From assembly GCA_946480485.1 (NCBI GenBank), contig CAMLJW010000032.1, positions 1-21,021 on the forward strand: a stretch of 21,021 nucleotides of DNA, written 5' to 3'. Below, one piece after another: positions 7,704-15,859 of this stretch. The DNA is from an uncultured Streptomyces sp. GTDB lineage: Bacteria; Actinomycetota; Actinomycetes; Streptomycetales; Streptomycetaceae. The notes beneath the pieces were generated by a model. That model ran no database searches. It was not told the origin of the DNA and saw nothing but the letters and a program-made list of their open reading frames with translations. Position numbers and translations under genes: made by a program. The first letter of the stretch is position 1. Each line of letters opens with the position of its first letter.

Positions 7704-9698
7704 TCAGGTCGAACGGCGCAACGCCGCCCAGGTGTTGGGGCCGACGATGCCGTCGACGTCCAGTCCCTTGTCGCTCTGGAACAGCTTGACCGCGGAATAG
7801 GTGCCCTTGCCGAACCTGCCGTCCACGCCCGCGGCTCCCACGCTGTAGCCGCGTTTGGTCAGCATGCACTGCACCTGTGCCACCCGCTGGTTCCTGTCAC
7901 CGCGACGTGTGAGCTCGGTGCCGGAGTAGTACGTGCACTGGGAGATCCACGCAGGTGTGGTCGGCTCGGCCGTGGCCGTGGCCGTGGCTGTGGCCGTGGT
8001 CGGGGCGGGGCTCGGAGCGGTGCCGCCGCCGTTGCCGCTTCCGCCGGACGCCGCGGTCGGCACGTCGGTGGGTAAGTCCTGGCCACCCGTGCCGCCTGTG
8101 GACCAGGAAGCGTACCCGGAAGAACTCCCCTTGCCCTCTTCCTCCCCTTCCTCCCCCTCCTCATCCTTCCCGTCCGCGTTGTCGGCTTTCTCCACGCTGG
8201 GAGCGGTAGAGGTCTCGTGGGAGCCGGGCAGCGGTGGCCGGGCCTTGTCGTCGGGGGCGGTGCTTGCGACGGCTGTCGGTGACGAGGAAGCCGTGTCTTC
8301 GGAGGCAGGGCGGGTGAGGAGAAAGGCGCTCATGGCGACGGCACACACGGCGAGACCTGTGGCGACGGCGAGGTAGATCTTCTTTCTGCCGCGCCCGGCA
8401 GTAGGCCAACCCCCGGGTGCGGGTGCGGGTGCGGGTGCAGGCGTGGGCGGGGGCGTGGGATGGGCCGCGGGTGTGGGCGTCGGCGTGGGGTTGGCCGCGG
8501 GCGGGGGCGTGGGGTGCGCCGCGGGTGTGGGGGCGTAGCCGGGTGCTGATGCCTGGGCGGAGGCAGGTGCCGACGTGGGCGCTGATCCTGATCCGGATCC
8601 CAACGCACCCGGCGGCGTGGCCGACCCGAAGGCGGGACCGGGAGCGGGGAACAGCACCCGCTGCGTGGGCGTGCCGAAGTGACCGGTCTGCTGGGCCGAG
8701 GCCTGCCGCAGCACGTCGCAGGCCCGGCGCCGGGCGCGCAGCCGGGAGTCGAGCGGTTCCTGCCACGACGGCGTACGAGTATCTGGCGGGTGCAACGTGC
8801 GCAACGGGTGTGCGGCGGCCGCGTCGATCAGCTGTTGCGGGGTGGGTCGACCGGCGGGGACCTTGGCCAGGCAGGCGGAGAGCAGGGCGGCCAACGAGGC
8901 GTCCGCCGCCGAGAGCTCGTTCATGAGCTCGGGCTTGGGCTCCTCGAACGCGACGCGGTGCATGACATCCACGCCGGTGCCGCTACCGAACGGGGCGCGC
9001 CCTGTGGTGGCGTAGATAAGCGTGCCCGCGAGCGAGAACACGTCCGAAGCGGTGTCGCAGTGGCCTTCCCTGAGGTACTCGGGAGACATGAAGGCGGGGG
9101 TGCCGACCCGGTTGCCGGTGGTGGTGATCGCGCTGCTGTCCGCGGCCTGCGAGATGCCGAAGTCGATCACGTGCGCGCCCTGACCGGACAGGATCACGTT
9201 GGACGGCTTGAGGTCCCGGTGCACGATCCCGGCGGCGGCCAGTGCCGACAGGGCCCGGCCGAGCTCCGCCAACAGCCGCCACGCTCCGGTGGGTTCCAGT
9301 ACGCCGCAGTCGCGCACGGTGTCCGCCAGGCTGAGCCCGGGTAAGTACTGTGTGGCCATCCACAGCAGCTCGTCCTGGAACCCCGTGCCCAGCAGCTCCG
9401 GGGCGTACGGCGCACCGGCCCGTTCGTGCACGGCGGCCTCGCGCTCGAACCGCCGCCGGAACTCGGAGTCCTCGGCGTACTCGGGTCGGATCACCTTGAC
9501 CGCGGCGAGCCCGGGGCTGTCGTCGGTGGGCCGCGCCAGATACACCCGGCCCATGCCGCCACTGCCCAGCACGCCGAACGGTACGTACGGGCCGACGCGC
9601 TCCGGATCGGCGGGCCGCATCGGGGCGGCCCCCACCTGCTCCAGCGCGGCGTCAGCGGTTGCCGGAGAGTACGGCGATGCGGGCCGCTGGTCTGACAT
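7704..9698 (-). CDS. Transmembrane Ser/Thr protein kinase with C-terminal peptidoglycan-binding domain
   Basis: 664 residues from ATG 9696-9698 (GGGAG four bases upstream); an in-frame start 16 codons further up lacks support. Kinase domain about 36-300 with the Gly loop GSGGMG (45-50), ATP lysine K68, catalytic HRDLKPSN (160-167), DFG (179-181) and activation-loop GTPAFMSPE, so it is predicted active (Hanks type). Then a Pro/Ala/Thr repeat-rich juxtamembrane stretch (363-430), a basic stop-transfer GRGRKK, one transmembrane helix (440-462), an acidic and Ser/Gly/Thr-rich stalk (463-580), and a PG_binding_1 domain (about 595-660: RRGDRNQRVAQVQCMLTKRG...DGRFGKGTYSAV...GLDVDGIVGPNTWAAL). There are no PASTA repeats. 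I infer a kinase that senses cell-wall state from outside and phosphorylates cytoplasmic targets; targets are unknown. Convergent with purH, and separated by hairpins from the membrane-protein gene upstream. Confidence 0.92.
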   Translation of the reverse strand: MSDQRPASPYSPATADAALEQVGAAPMRPADPERVGPYVPFGVLGSGGMGRVYLARPTDDSPGLAAVKVIRPEYAEDSEFRRRFEREAAVHERAGAPYAPELLGTGFQDELLWMATQYLPGLSLADTVRDCGVLEPTGAWRLLAELGRALSALAAAGIVHRDLKPSNVILSGQGAHVIDFGISQAADSSAITTTGNRVGTPAFMSPEYLREGHCDTASDVFSLAGTLIYATTGRAPFGSGTGVDVMHRVAFEEPKPELMNELSAADASLAALLSACLAKVPAGRPTPQQLIDAAAAHPLRTLHPPDTRTPSWQEPLDSRLRARRRACDVLRQASAQQTGHFGTPTQRVLFPAPGPAFGSATPPGALGSGSGSAPTSAPASAQASAPGYAPTPAAHPTPPPAANPTPTPTPAAHPTPPPTPAPAPAPAPGGWPTAGRGRKKIYLAVATGLAVCAVAMSAFLLTRPASEDTASSSPTAVASTAPDDKARPPLPGSHETSTAPSVEKADNADGKDEEGEEGEEEGKGSSSGYASWSTGGTGGQDLPTDVPTAASGGSGNGGGTAPSPAPTTATATATATAEPTTPAWISQCTYYSGTELTRRGDRNQRVAQVQCMLTKRGYSVGAAGVDGRFGKGTYSAVKLFQSDKGLDVDGIVGPNTWAALRRST

Positions 9699-9880
9699 GG
9701 GTCTCCCGAATGCTCTTCTTCCGCAGTGTCTCCCCCGCCACCCCAATGGACGAGAGGCTACCGTGCCGGCCGGGTCATCGCCCGGACGCGGAAGGATGAA
9801 CTCGACGGGACGGCGCCGCCGTACGCACTGTTCCTCCGGTTGGTGAGGACGAACCAGGCAGAAGGGTAGGGCGATGCGCC

Positions 9881-9918
9881 AGGGCCGCGTCCCCCCTTTG
9901 CAGGGTGGACACGGCCCT
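9881..9918 (-). terminator. Long hairpin after the Tyr/Pro/Gln-rich membrane-protein gene
   Basis: AGGGCCG (9881-9887) pairs with CGGCCCT (9912-9918), then after one mismatch GTCC (9889-9892) pairs with GGAC (9907-9910) and CCC with GGG, with a short T/G/C/A loop. A smaller perfect hairpin, CGGCGCG-AA-CGCGCCG (9927-9942), sits closer to the stop at 9952. Together they should end the minus-strand transcript before the kinase gene. Confidence 0.6.
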
Positions 9919-9951
9919 TGGTGGAACGGCGCGAACGCGCCGCCGCTCCGC

Positions 9952-10581
9952 TCAGTAGCGCGGGCGGTTGAACCACGTGGATGCGGCGCCGTTCACCATC
10001 GAGGCGAGGATGATGCCGGCCATGGCGAGCGAGATGAGTCCGCCGAAGGTGGCGGAGCCGTTCGCACCTTTCGCGATGTTGACGATGCCGCCAAGGATCA
10101 TCAGCGACGCGTACACGATCGTGGTGATACGGATGCCGCTGCCGCCGGTCTTGAACTTGACGCCCAGGAAGATGGAGAGCACGCCCAGAGCCACCAGGAG
10201 CCCCGCGGCCAGGAAGCCGAGTCCGGCGGCCGCGTCGGTTCTGTCGCCGCTGCCGACTCCGTTGGAGACGTCCTGGAGGGCGCCTACGGCGACGCCCGCG
10301 ATGAGGCCGAACAGGATCTGGAAGCCCGAAAGTATGAACAGCAGGACGCGCGAGGTCTTCATCAGACCCGGCATCTCCATCGGCATCATGTTGGCGCCGC
10401 CCGGTCCGCCCGGGTACGCCGGCTGCTGCGGGGCGCCCTGTGGGTAGCCATAGCCGGGCTGCTGCTGCGGGGCACCCTGTGGGTAGCCGTAGCCGGGCTG
10501 GCCCTGGGGAGCCTGGGGCGGGTAGCCGGGCTGCTGGCCCTGCGGTGCACCATAGGGGTTGTTCGGATCGCCGGAACTCAT
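9952..10581 (-). CDS. Four-helix membrane protein with a Tyr/Pro/Gln/Gly-rich N-terminus
   Basis: 209 residues from ATG 10579-10581, preceded by GGAGG at good spacing; the frame is open far upstream but overlaps folD and is not credible there. Residues 1-60 are low-complexity (PGYGYPQGAPQQ occurs twice, 29-40 and 42-53). Four hydrophobic helices follow at about 78-100, 118-140, 151-170 and 177-198, and the protein ends STWFNRPRY. Proteins of this plan (Pro/Gln-rich cytoplasmic tail plus a small helical bundle) are common in actinomycetes and are annotated only as membrane proteins. I can give no function. It is divergent from folD, on the same strand as the kinase gene but separated from it by about 250 bp and two hairpins, so probably a separate transcript. 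Confidence 0.85.
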   Translation of the reverse strand: MSSGDPNNPYGAPQGQQPGYPPQAPQGQPGYGYPQGAPQQQPGYGYPQGAPQQPAYPGGPGGANMMPMEMPGLMKTSRVLLFILSGFQILFGLIAGVAVGALQDVSNGVGSGDRTDAAAGLGFLAAGLLVALGVLSIFLGVKFKTGGSGIRITTIVYASLMILGGIVNIAKGANGSATFGGLISLAMAGIILASMVNGAASTWFNRPRY

Positions 10582-10848
10582 GGCGTCTTTCCTCCGTTGC
10601 GAGAGTGCGGGGACGACGCGGCGCATTGCGGAGGAATGTTCTACAGATGCGGTTCGTCCCCCCGGTGCTGCCCGCGGCACTGTGCGGCTCATCGTCCTTA
10701 ACGCGCTACTTATTTGTCCAGTCGGAGTCCGCATGTGTTGTGCAAGTGCAACATCACTGATCATGGATGGATACGGAGACAGGGCGCCGAGGAGTCCATG
10801 GGGCGGCCTGATTGGAACCAGGGCGGGGTCATCCGCGAGGATGGGGCC
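10582..10848. promoter_or_regulatory. Divergent control region between the membrane-protein gene (-) and folD (+)
   Basis: 267 bp with no gene. It contains the most AT-rich patch of this neighbourhood (10698-10715, TTAACGCGCTACTTATTT), likely promoter DNA, and an inverted repeat TGTTG-N8-CAACA (10736-10753) that includes a tandem GTGCAA. The folD ribosome binding site is GAGG at 10837-10840. I cannot assign -35/-10 pairs confidently. Confidence 0.4.
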
Positions 10849-11703
10849 ATGACCGCCCAGATTCTCGATGGCAAGGCCACCGCAGCCGCGATCAAGTCCG
10901 ACCTGACCGTCCGCGTGGCGGCCCTGAAGGAGAAGGGCGTCACGCCCGGCCTCGGTACCGTTCTCGTGGGCGACGACCCGGGCAGCCAGAAGTACGTCGC
11001 GGGCAAGCACCGCGACTGCGCACAGGTCGGTATCGCTTCCATCCAGCGGGAGCTGCCAGCGACCGCCACGCAGGAGGAGATCGAGGCGGTGGTACGGGAG
11101 CTGAACGAGGACCCGGCCTGCACCGGCTACATCGTCCAGCTGCCGCTCCCCAGGGGCATCGACGAGAACCGCGTCCTCGAGCTGATGGACCCGGACAAGG
11201 ACGCGGACGGTCTGCACCCGATGAACCTCGGCCGTCTCGTACTCAACGAGCCGGCCCCGCTGCCCTGCACGCCCAACGGTGTCCTCACCCTCCTGCGCCA
11301 GTACGGCGTGGAGATCAAGGGCGCCGAGGTCGTGGTCGTCGGCCGCGGCGTGACCATCGGCCGCCCTATGCCGCTGCTGCTCACCCGGCGCAGCGAGAAC
11401 GCGACGGTGACGCAGTGTCACACCGGCACGCGTGACCTGTCCGCCCACGTGAAACGGGCCGACATCATCATCGCCGCGGCGGGCTCCGCCCATCTGATCC
11501 GGCCCGAGGACGTGAAGCCGGGCGCGGCCGTCCTCGATGTCGGTGTCTCGCGCAGTGCCGAGGGCAAGATCGTCGGTGACGTCCACCCGGGCGTCGCCGA
11601 GGTCGCCGCGTGGATCTCACCGAACCCCGGCGGGGTCGGCCCGATGACCCGCGCGCAGCTGCTCGTCAACGTGGTCGAGGCGGCGGAACGCAGTGCCGGC
11701 TGA
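10849..11703 (+). CDS. folD: Methylenetetrahydrofolate dehydrogenase / methenyltetrahydrofolate cyclohydrolase
   Basis: FolD oxidises 5,10-methylene-tetrahydrofolate with NADP and hydrolyses the product to 10-formyl-tetrahydrofolate, supplying PurN and PurH. ATG 10849 has GAGG eight bases upstream; 284 residues, the normal length. Conserved features: catalytic Y49 and K53 in the YVAGKHRDC segment, QLPLP (97-101), DKDADGLHP (116-124), the nucleotide-binding GRGVTIGRP (165-173; E. coli has GRSNIVGRP), and [10 protein letters not shown] (258-267). The stop at 11701-11703 overlaps the next gene by 11 bases, so folD and DUF3017 form an operon. Confidence 0.96.
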   Translation: MTAQILDGKATAAAIKSDLTVRVAALKEKGVTPGLGTVLVGDDPGSQKYVAGKHRDCAQVGIASIQRELPATATQEEIEAVVRELNEDPACTGYIVQLPLPRGIDENRVLELMDPDKDADGLHPMNLGRLVLNEPAPLPCTPNGVLTLLRQYGVEIKGAEVVVVGRGVTIGRPMPLLLTRRSENATVTQCHTGTRDLSAHVKRADIIIAAAGSAHLIRPEDVKPGAAVLDVGVSRSAEGKIVGDVHPGVAEVAAWISPNPGGVGPMTRAQLLVNVVEAAERSAG

Positions 11704-12502
11704 GGACACATCAGAGCGCGGCGCCGCCTCGTCGCCCGAGTCGGCGCCACTCCAGGACATGAGGCCGGACGCCGGAATGCCACGAGTCGCCAAGAGCCAT
11801 ACCGCGAAGCCGCGGAGCGCGGAGCCGGGTGCCGGGGAGACGCGAGGTGCGCGGGCGCGGGCCACGAAGCCGCAAGGCGCCGAGCCGCGGGCCACGTCCG
11901 CGCGGGCCGCGGAGCCGAGTGCTGTGCAGCCGAGTGCCGCGAGGCCGAACGCTGCCCGGTCGGAGAACGGGGAGCCGGACGCTGTCCGGTCGGAGAACGG
12001 GGAGTCGAACCTTGCCCGGTCGGAGAACGGGGAGCCGGTCATTCGCGATGCCGACGGGGAGTCCGTCGCCCGCGACGTTGTCAGCCGGCCCGGCCCCGAT
12101 GGGCGGCCGCAGCGGACCACGCGCCGTTTCCCCCGGATCACCCGGGACACCGCGCGGCCCGAGGGCGGTGGCCGTGCCGCGTCCGGGGACGCGCCCGCGC
12201 CGGCCAGGCAGTGGCCGATGCTCACAGTGGCCTCGACCGTCGGACTGGGGCTGTTGATCACCGCGTTCGACGCCTTTCGCTTCGGCACGCTGCTGGTCGG
12301 GCTCGGGCTGCTCGCGGGCGGCGTGCTGCGCTGGACGCTGCCCGGCGTGGGCATGCTCGCGGTCCGCTCCCGCTTCACCGACCTCGTCACCTACGGCGTC
12401 CTGGGCGTGACCATCGTGCTGCTCGCGATGATGGCCCAGCCCAGCCCGTGGCTGGAGATCCCGTTCCTGGACGACGCGTTGCACTTCACGATCAGGACGT
12501 AA
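11693..12502 (+). CDS. DUF3017-type membrane protein with long disordered N-terminus
   Basis: GTG 11693 gives 269 residues and overlaps folD by 11 bases; ATG 11759 (residue 23) is a possible alternative. Residues 1-170 are low-complexity, rich in Ala, Arg, Glu and Pro with repeated AEP/ARP motifs and a triplicated ten-residue unit at about 87-116. The conserved part is the last 100 residues: three transmembrane helices at about 175-193, 196-215 and 229-247, between them [23 protein letters not shown], ending [13 protein letters not shown]3017 proteins are usually close to 100 residues in my recollection, so the N-terminal extension is long. Linkage to folD is common in Streptomyces; the function is unknown. 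Two tandem terminators follow. Confidence 0.85.
   Translation: MPAEDTSERGAASSPESAPLQDMRPDAGMPRVAKSHTAKPRSAEPGAGETRGARARATKPQGAEPRATSARAAEPSAVQPSAARPNAARSENGEPDAVRSENGESNLARSENGEPVIRDADGESVARDVVSRPGPDGRPQRTTRRFPRITRDTARPEGGGRAASGDAPAPARQWPMLTVASTVGLGLLITAFDAFRFGTLLVGLGLLAGGVLRWTLPGVGMLAVRSRFTDLVTYGVLGVTIVLLAMMAQPSPWLEIPFLDDALHFTIRT
11951..12040 (+). repeat. Three 30-bp in-frame tandem repeats in the DUF3017 gene
   Basis: Three 30-base units (11951-11980, 11981-12010, 12011-12040) share the core CCGGTCGGAGAACGGGGAG and encode [30 protein letters not shown]. The near-identity of the copies points to recent duplication. Confidence 0.9.
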
Positions 12503-12554
12503 CCGCACGCGGAGGGCGCACGCGGAGGCTGCAGGCGGACGCGCGCGCGACAAA

Positions 12555-12586
12555 GGCCCGCACTCCCTCCGAGTGGAGCGCGGGCC
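12555..12586 (+). terminator. First terminator of the folD-DUF3017 operon
   Basis: GGCCCGC (12555-12561) pairs with GCGGGCC (12580-12586); after one mismatch CTCC pairs with GGAG, with the loop CTCCGAGT. It lies 52 bases after the stop codon. Confidence 0.65.
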
Positions 12587-12658
12587 ACGCGTTCCCCGTG
12601 GTGGCTCGATCAGACGTGTGCGGGCGGCTCACGCCTGGCACGGCGCGCGATCCACAGC

Positions 12659-12700
12659 AGCGGCGCCCGTCCACTCCCCCGAGTGAGGACGGACGCCGCT
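12659..12700 (+). terminator. Second terminator of the folD-DUF3017 operon
   Basis: AGCGGCG (12659-12665) pairs with CGCCGCT (12694-12700), CCGTCC (12667-12672) with GGACGG (12687-12692), and ACTC with GAGT around a CCCC loop. The stem is followed by TTGGGATT. It resembles the first terminator in having the CACTCC...CGAGTG core. Confidence 0.75.
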
Positions 12701-12855
12701 TGGGATTAAGAGTCATGGACGCGCCAACCACGGTTCAACACCTGTCAGTTCGCTGTGGCATGGAGGTGACGGTTCCGGTACCTCGTGCCAGCCCTGCGAC
12801 GAGTCCCGTAACGATCTTTACGTACGGCTCCAACCAATCCCCGTACGGGAGGAAT

Positions 12856-12879
12856 GCCTGCCCCCACTCCGGGGCAGGC
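12856..12879. other. Perfect 9-bp hairpin upstream of mdh
   Basis: GCCTGCCCC (12856-12864) and GGGGCAGGC (12871-12879) pair perfectly around CACTCC. Read on the minus strand it is followed by ATTCC and could be a terminator; no minus-strand gene is evident. Role unknown. Confidence 0.5.
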
Positions 12880-12910
12880 GCGAGGTACCCCCACGGGATT
12901 CCGGCGCCGT

Positions 12911-12936
12911 CCGGGAGGAGTTCGCACACCTCCCGG
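12911..12936. other. Perfect 8-bp hairpin upstream of mdh
   Basis: CCGGGAGG (12911-12918) and CCTCCCGG (12929-12936) pair around a ten-base loop, AGTTCGCACA. It lies about 280 bp before the mdh start. Role unknown. Confidence 0.45.
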
Positions 12937-13069
12937 CCCCCGGCAACCCGCCCGGCGGCCGCCGTCGTACCTCTTCCCGGACCGGCGGCCGCCTCTCCGT
13001 GGGTGCGGCGTGGGTCTTGTGGGGTGGGCCACACGGTCCCGGACGTCGGGTCCGCCGGATGCGCGATAG

Positions 13070-14209
<1,140 letters not shown>

Positions 14210-14252
14210 GCCGACCACGGCGGACGGCCGAGCCGGCCCCGACCCGTGTTTC

Positions 14253-14288
14253 GCGAGCCCGTACGGCCACCCGGCTGTGCGGGCTCGC
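14253..14288. terminator. 16-bp bidirectional terminator between mdh and rocD
   Basis: GCGAGCCCG-T-ACGGCC (14253-14268) pairs along its whole length with GGCTGT-G-CGGGCTCGC (14273-14288), including two G.T pairs, around an ACCC loop. It sits between the convergent stops at 14209 and 14308. Confidence 0.85.
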
Positions 14289-14307
14289 TGCTACCGGCGC
14301 TCACGCC

Positions 14308-15513
14308 CTAGGCGCCCAGTACGGCCCGGAGTTGGGTGAGTCCCCAGTCCAGGTCCTCCTTACTGATCACCAGCGGCGGGGCGATCCGGATCGTGACCCC
14401 GTGGGTGTCCTTGACCAGCACACCCCGGTCCATCAGCTTCTCGGAGACCTCCCGGCCCGTGCCGTAGGCCGGGGCGATGTCGACCCCCGCCCACAGGCCC
14501 CGTCCGCGCACCTGCGTCACCCTGCCCGTACCGTTCAACAGCCCCAGCTCACGGTGCAGATGCTCGCCGAGCTCCGCGGCACGCGTCTGGAACTCGCCGG
14601 ACCGCAGCATGGCGATGACCTCCAGTGCCACGGCGCAGGCCAGCGGATTCCCGCCGAACGTCGAACCGTGCTCACCCGGCCGGAACACCCCCAGCACCGC
14701 GGCCGACGACACCACCGCCGACACCGGCACCACGCCGCCCCCGAGCGCCTTGCCCAGCAGATACATGTCCGGCACCACGCCCTCGTGCTCACACGCGAAC
14801 GTACGTCCCGTCCTGCCCAGCCCCGACTGGATCTCGTCCGCCACGAACAGCACGTTCCGATCGCGCGTCAACTCCCGTACGCCCGCGAGATAACCGGCCG
14901 GCGGCACCAGCACCCCCGCCTCGCCCTGGATGGGCTCGAGCAACACGGCGACCGCGTTCTCCGTGAGCGCCTCACGCATCGCGGTCAGATCCCCGTACGG
15001 GACGATCTCGAAGCCGGGCGTGTACGGCCCGAAGTCCGCCCGCGCCGCCGCGTCCGTGGAGAAGCTGATGATCGTCGTCGTACGCCCATGGAAGTTGTTG
15101 CCCGCCACGACGATCTTCGCCATCCCGTCGGGCACGCCCTTGACCCGGTACCCCCACTTCCGCGCGGTCTTCACAGCCGACTCGACCGCCTCCGTGCCCG
15201 TGTTCATCGGCAGCACCATCTCCATGCCGCACAGCTCGGCCAGCTGTGTGCAGAATGCGGCGAACCGGTCGTGATGGAACGCTCGTGATGTCAGCGTCAC
15301 GCGCTCCAGCTGCGCTCCGGCCGCATCGATCAGCCGTCTGTTGCCGTGCCCGAAATTGAGCGCCGAGTACCCGGCCAGCAGGTCGAGAAAGCGGCGCCCC
15401 TCGACATCCGTCATCCATGCCCCGTCCGCCGTGGCCACGACGACCGGCAGCGGATGGTAGGTGTGCGCGCTGTGCGTCTCGGCCGAGGCGATCAGTGTTT
15501 CCGTAGCGGTCAC
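14308..15513 (-). CDS. rocD: Ornithine aminotransferase (ornithine--oxo-acid transaminase)
   Basis: RocD transfers the delta-amino group of ornithine to 2-oxoglutarate, giving glutamate-5-semialdehyde and glutamate, linking arginine breakdown to proline and glutamate. I start it at GTG 15511-15513, five bases after GGAG; an in-frame GTG 24 bases upstream is less likely. 401 residues, the family norm. It is a fold-type I, class III PLP aminotransferase: NFGHGNRR near 53-60, NTGTEAVESA (104-113), the cofactor aspartate D226 in LFVADEIQSGLGRTG, the Schiff-base lysine K255 in YLLGKALGGG, and the GSTFGGNPLACAVA loop. The close end-to-end match to RocD, rather than acetylornithine aminotransferase, is my judgement from the N-terminal motifs; no arginine genes flank it. 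It is convergent with mdh and divergent from glyA, so it looks like a one-gene unit inserted in a core block. Confidence 0.9.
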   Translation of the reverse strand: MTATETLIASAETHSAHTYHPLPVVVATADGAWMTDVEGRRFLDLLAGYSALNFGHGNRRLIDAAGAQLERVTLTSRAFHHDRFAAFCTQLAELCGMEMVLPMNTGTEAVESAVKTARKWGYRVKGVPDGMAKIVVAGNNFHGRTTTIISFSTDAAARADFGPYTPGFEIVPYGDLTAMREALTENAVAVLLEPIQGEAGVLVPPAGYLAGVRELTRDRNVLFVADEIQSGLGRTGRTFACEHEGVVPDMYLLGKALGGGVVPVSAVVSSAAVLGVFRPGEHGSTFGGNPLACAVALEVIAMLRSGEFQTRAAELGEHLHRELGLLNGTGRVTQVRGRGLWAGVDIAPAYGTGREVSEKLMDRGVLVKDTHGVTIRIAPPLVISKEDLDWGLTQLRAVLGA

Positions 15514-15615
15514 GGGATCTCCGTTCTCACGTCTCACGGCACCGGGCGGCTTGTGTTACTCCCTATCGTCGCTCGCACGGTGGACGGGGCGACTCGAGCT
15601 GCGGCTACCACCGCG

Positions 15616-15645
15616 TGGCCGGCGGTCCGGCGCGCCCGGTAGGCT
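15616..15645 (+). promoter_or_regulatory. Candidate glyA promoter
   Basis: TAGGCT (15640-15645) fits a TAnnnT -10 element, with a weak -35-like TGGCCG (15616-15621) 18 bases upstream. Transcription would start at about 15652, exactly at the first helix of the riboswitch-like leader, which supports the assignment. Confidence 0.45.
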
Positions 15646-15652
15646 GCTCGGC

Positions 15653-15820
15653 GGGCCGTGACTGGCGCGCTGGGATGGGACCGACCATCGGGGAGCGGCC
15701 CGCACCATGTGCTCCCGGGGAACGACCCCGGACCCCAGCCCGGGCCGCAGGAACCGGCCGGCTGAGGGCCCGGAGTGGTCACGCGAGGAGACACGGTGAC
15801 CGAGTGCCGTGCGCCTGGGC
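15653..15820 (+). promoter_or_regulatory. ZTP (pfl-motif) riboswitch in the glyA leader
   Basis: The first domain is nearly canonical. P1 is GGGCCG (15653-15658) with CGGCCC (15696-15701); it is followed by the conserved CGTGACTGGCG; P2 is GATGG (15674-15678) with CCATC (15685-15689); and GGGGAGCG (15690-15697) closes the domain. About 90 bases with their own hairpin (CCGGGG/CCCCGG near 15715-15731) form the linker. The second domain is a short P3, CACGG (15792-15796) with CCGTG (15807-15811), followed by GCGCCTGGGC (15811-15820), matching the conserved GCCTGGGC end. ZTP riboswitches respond to ZMP/ZTP and are known upstream of one-carbon genes such as glyA. The glyA ribosome binding site lies 28 bases downstream. 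I cannot tell whether control is on transcription or translation. Confidence 0.88.
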
Positions 15821-15859
15821 CGAACCGTGAACGCTGAACGCAACGTCCGGAGGTCCCTC

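Larger units (their letters stand above)
15514..15859. other. Divergent leader region between rocD (-) and glyA (+)
   Basis: 346 bp without a gene. Bases 15653-15820 are the riboswitch-like glyA leader and 15616-15645 its candidate promoter. The remainder (15514-15615) should hold the rocD promoter; on the minus strand it contains CGATAGGGAGTAAC, without a clear -35/-10 pair. Confidence 0.6.

Noticed and set aside
5956..7869. 637-residue minus-strand frame opposite purH
   Set aside because: Antisense of purH codons in a GC-rich genome; composition is Gly/Val/Arg-rich without domains and it runs into the kinase gene's other frame.
10582..11586. Upstream extension of the Tyr/Pro/Gln-rich membrane-protein frame into folD
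   Set aside because: ATG 10581 has an excellent GGAGG and the extension is antisense folD.
12735..13034. 99-residue minus-strand frame ending GTVTSMPQRTDRC upstream of mdh
   Set aside because: Roughly a third of third-position bases are A or T, far from the local codon habit, and there is no ribosome binding site. The two hairpins inside it explain the sequence better.
15653..15820. Glycine riboswitch as an explanation of the glyA leader
   Set aside because: The paired elements and the CGTGACTGGCG / GGGGAGCG / GCCTGGGC strands fit the ZTP aptamer, not the glycine one.
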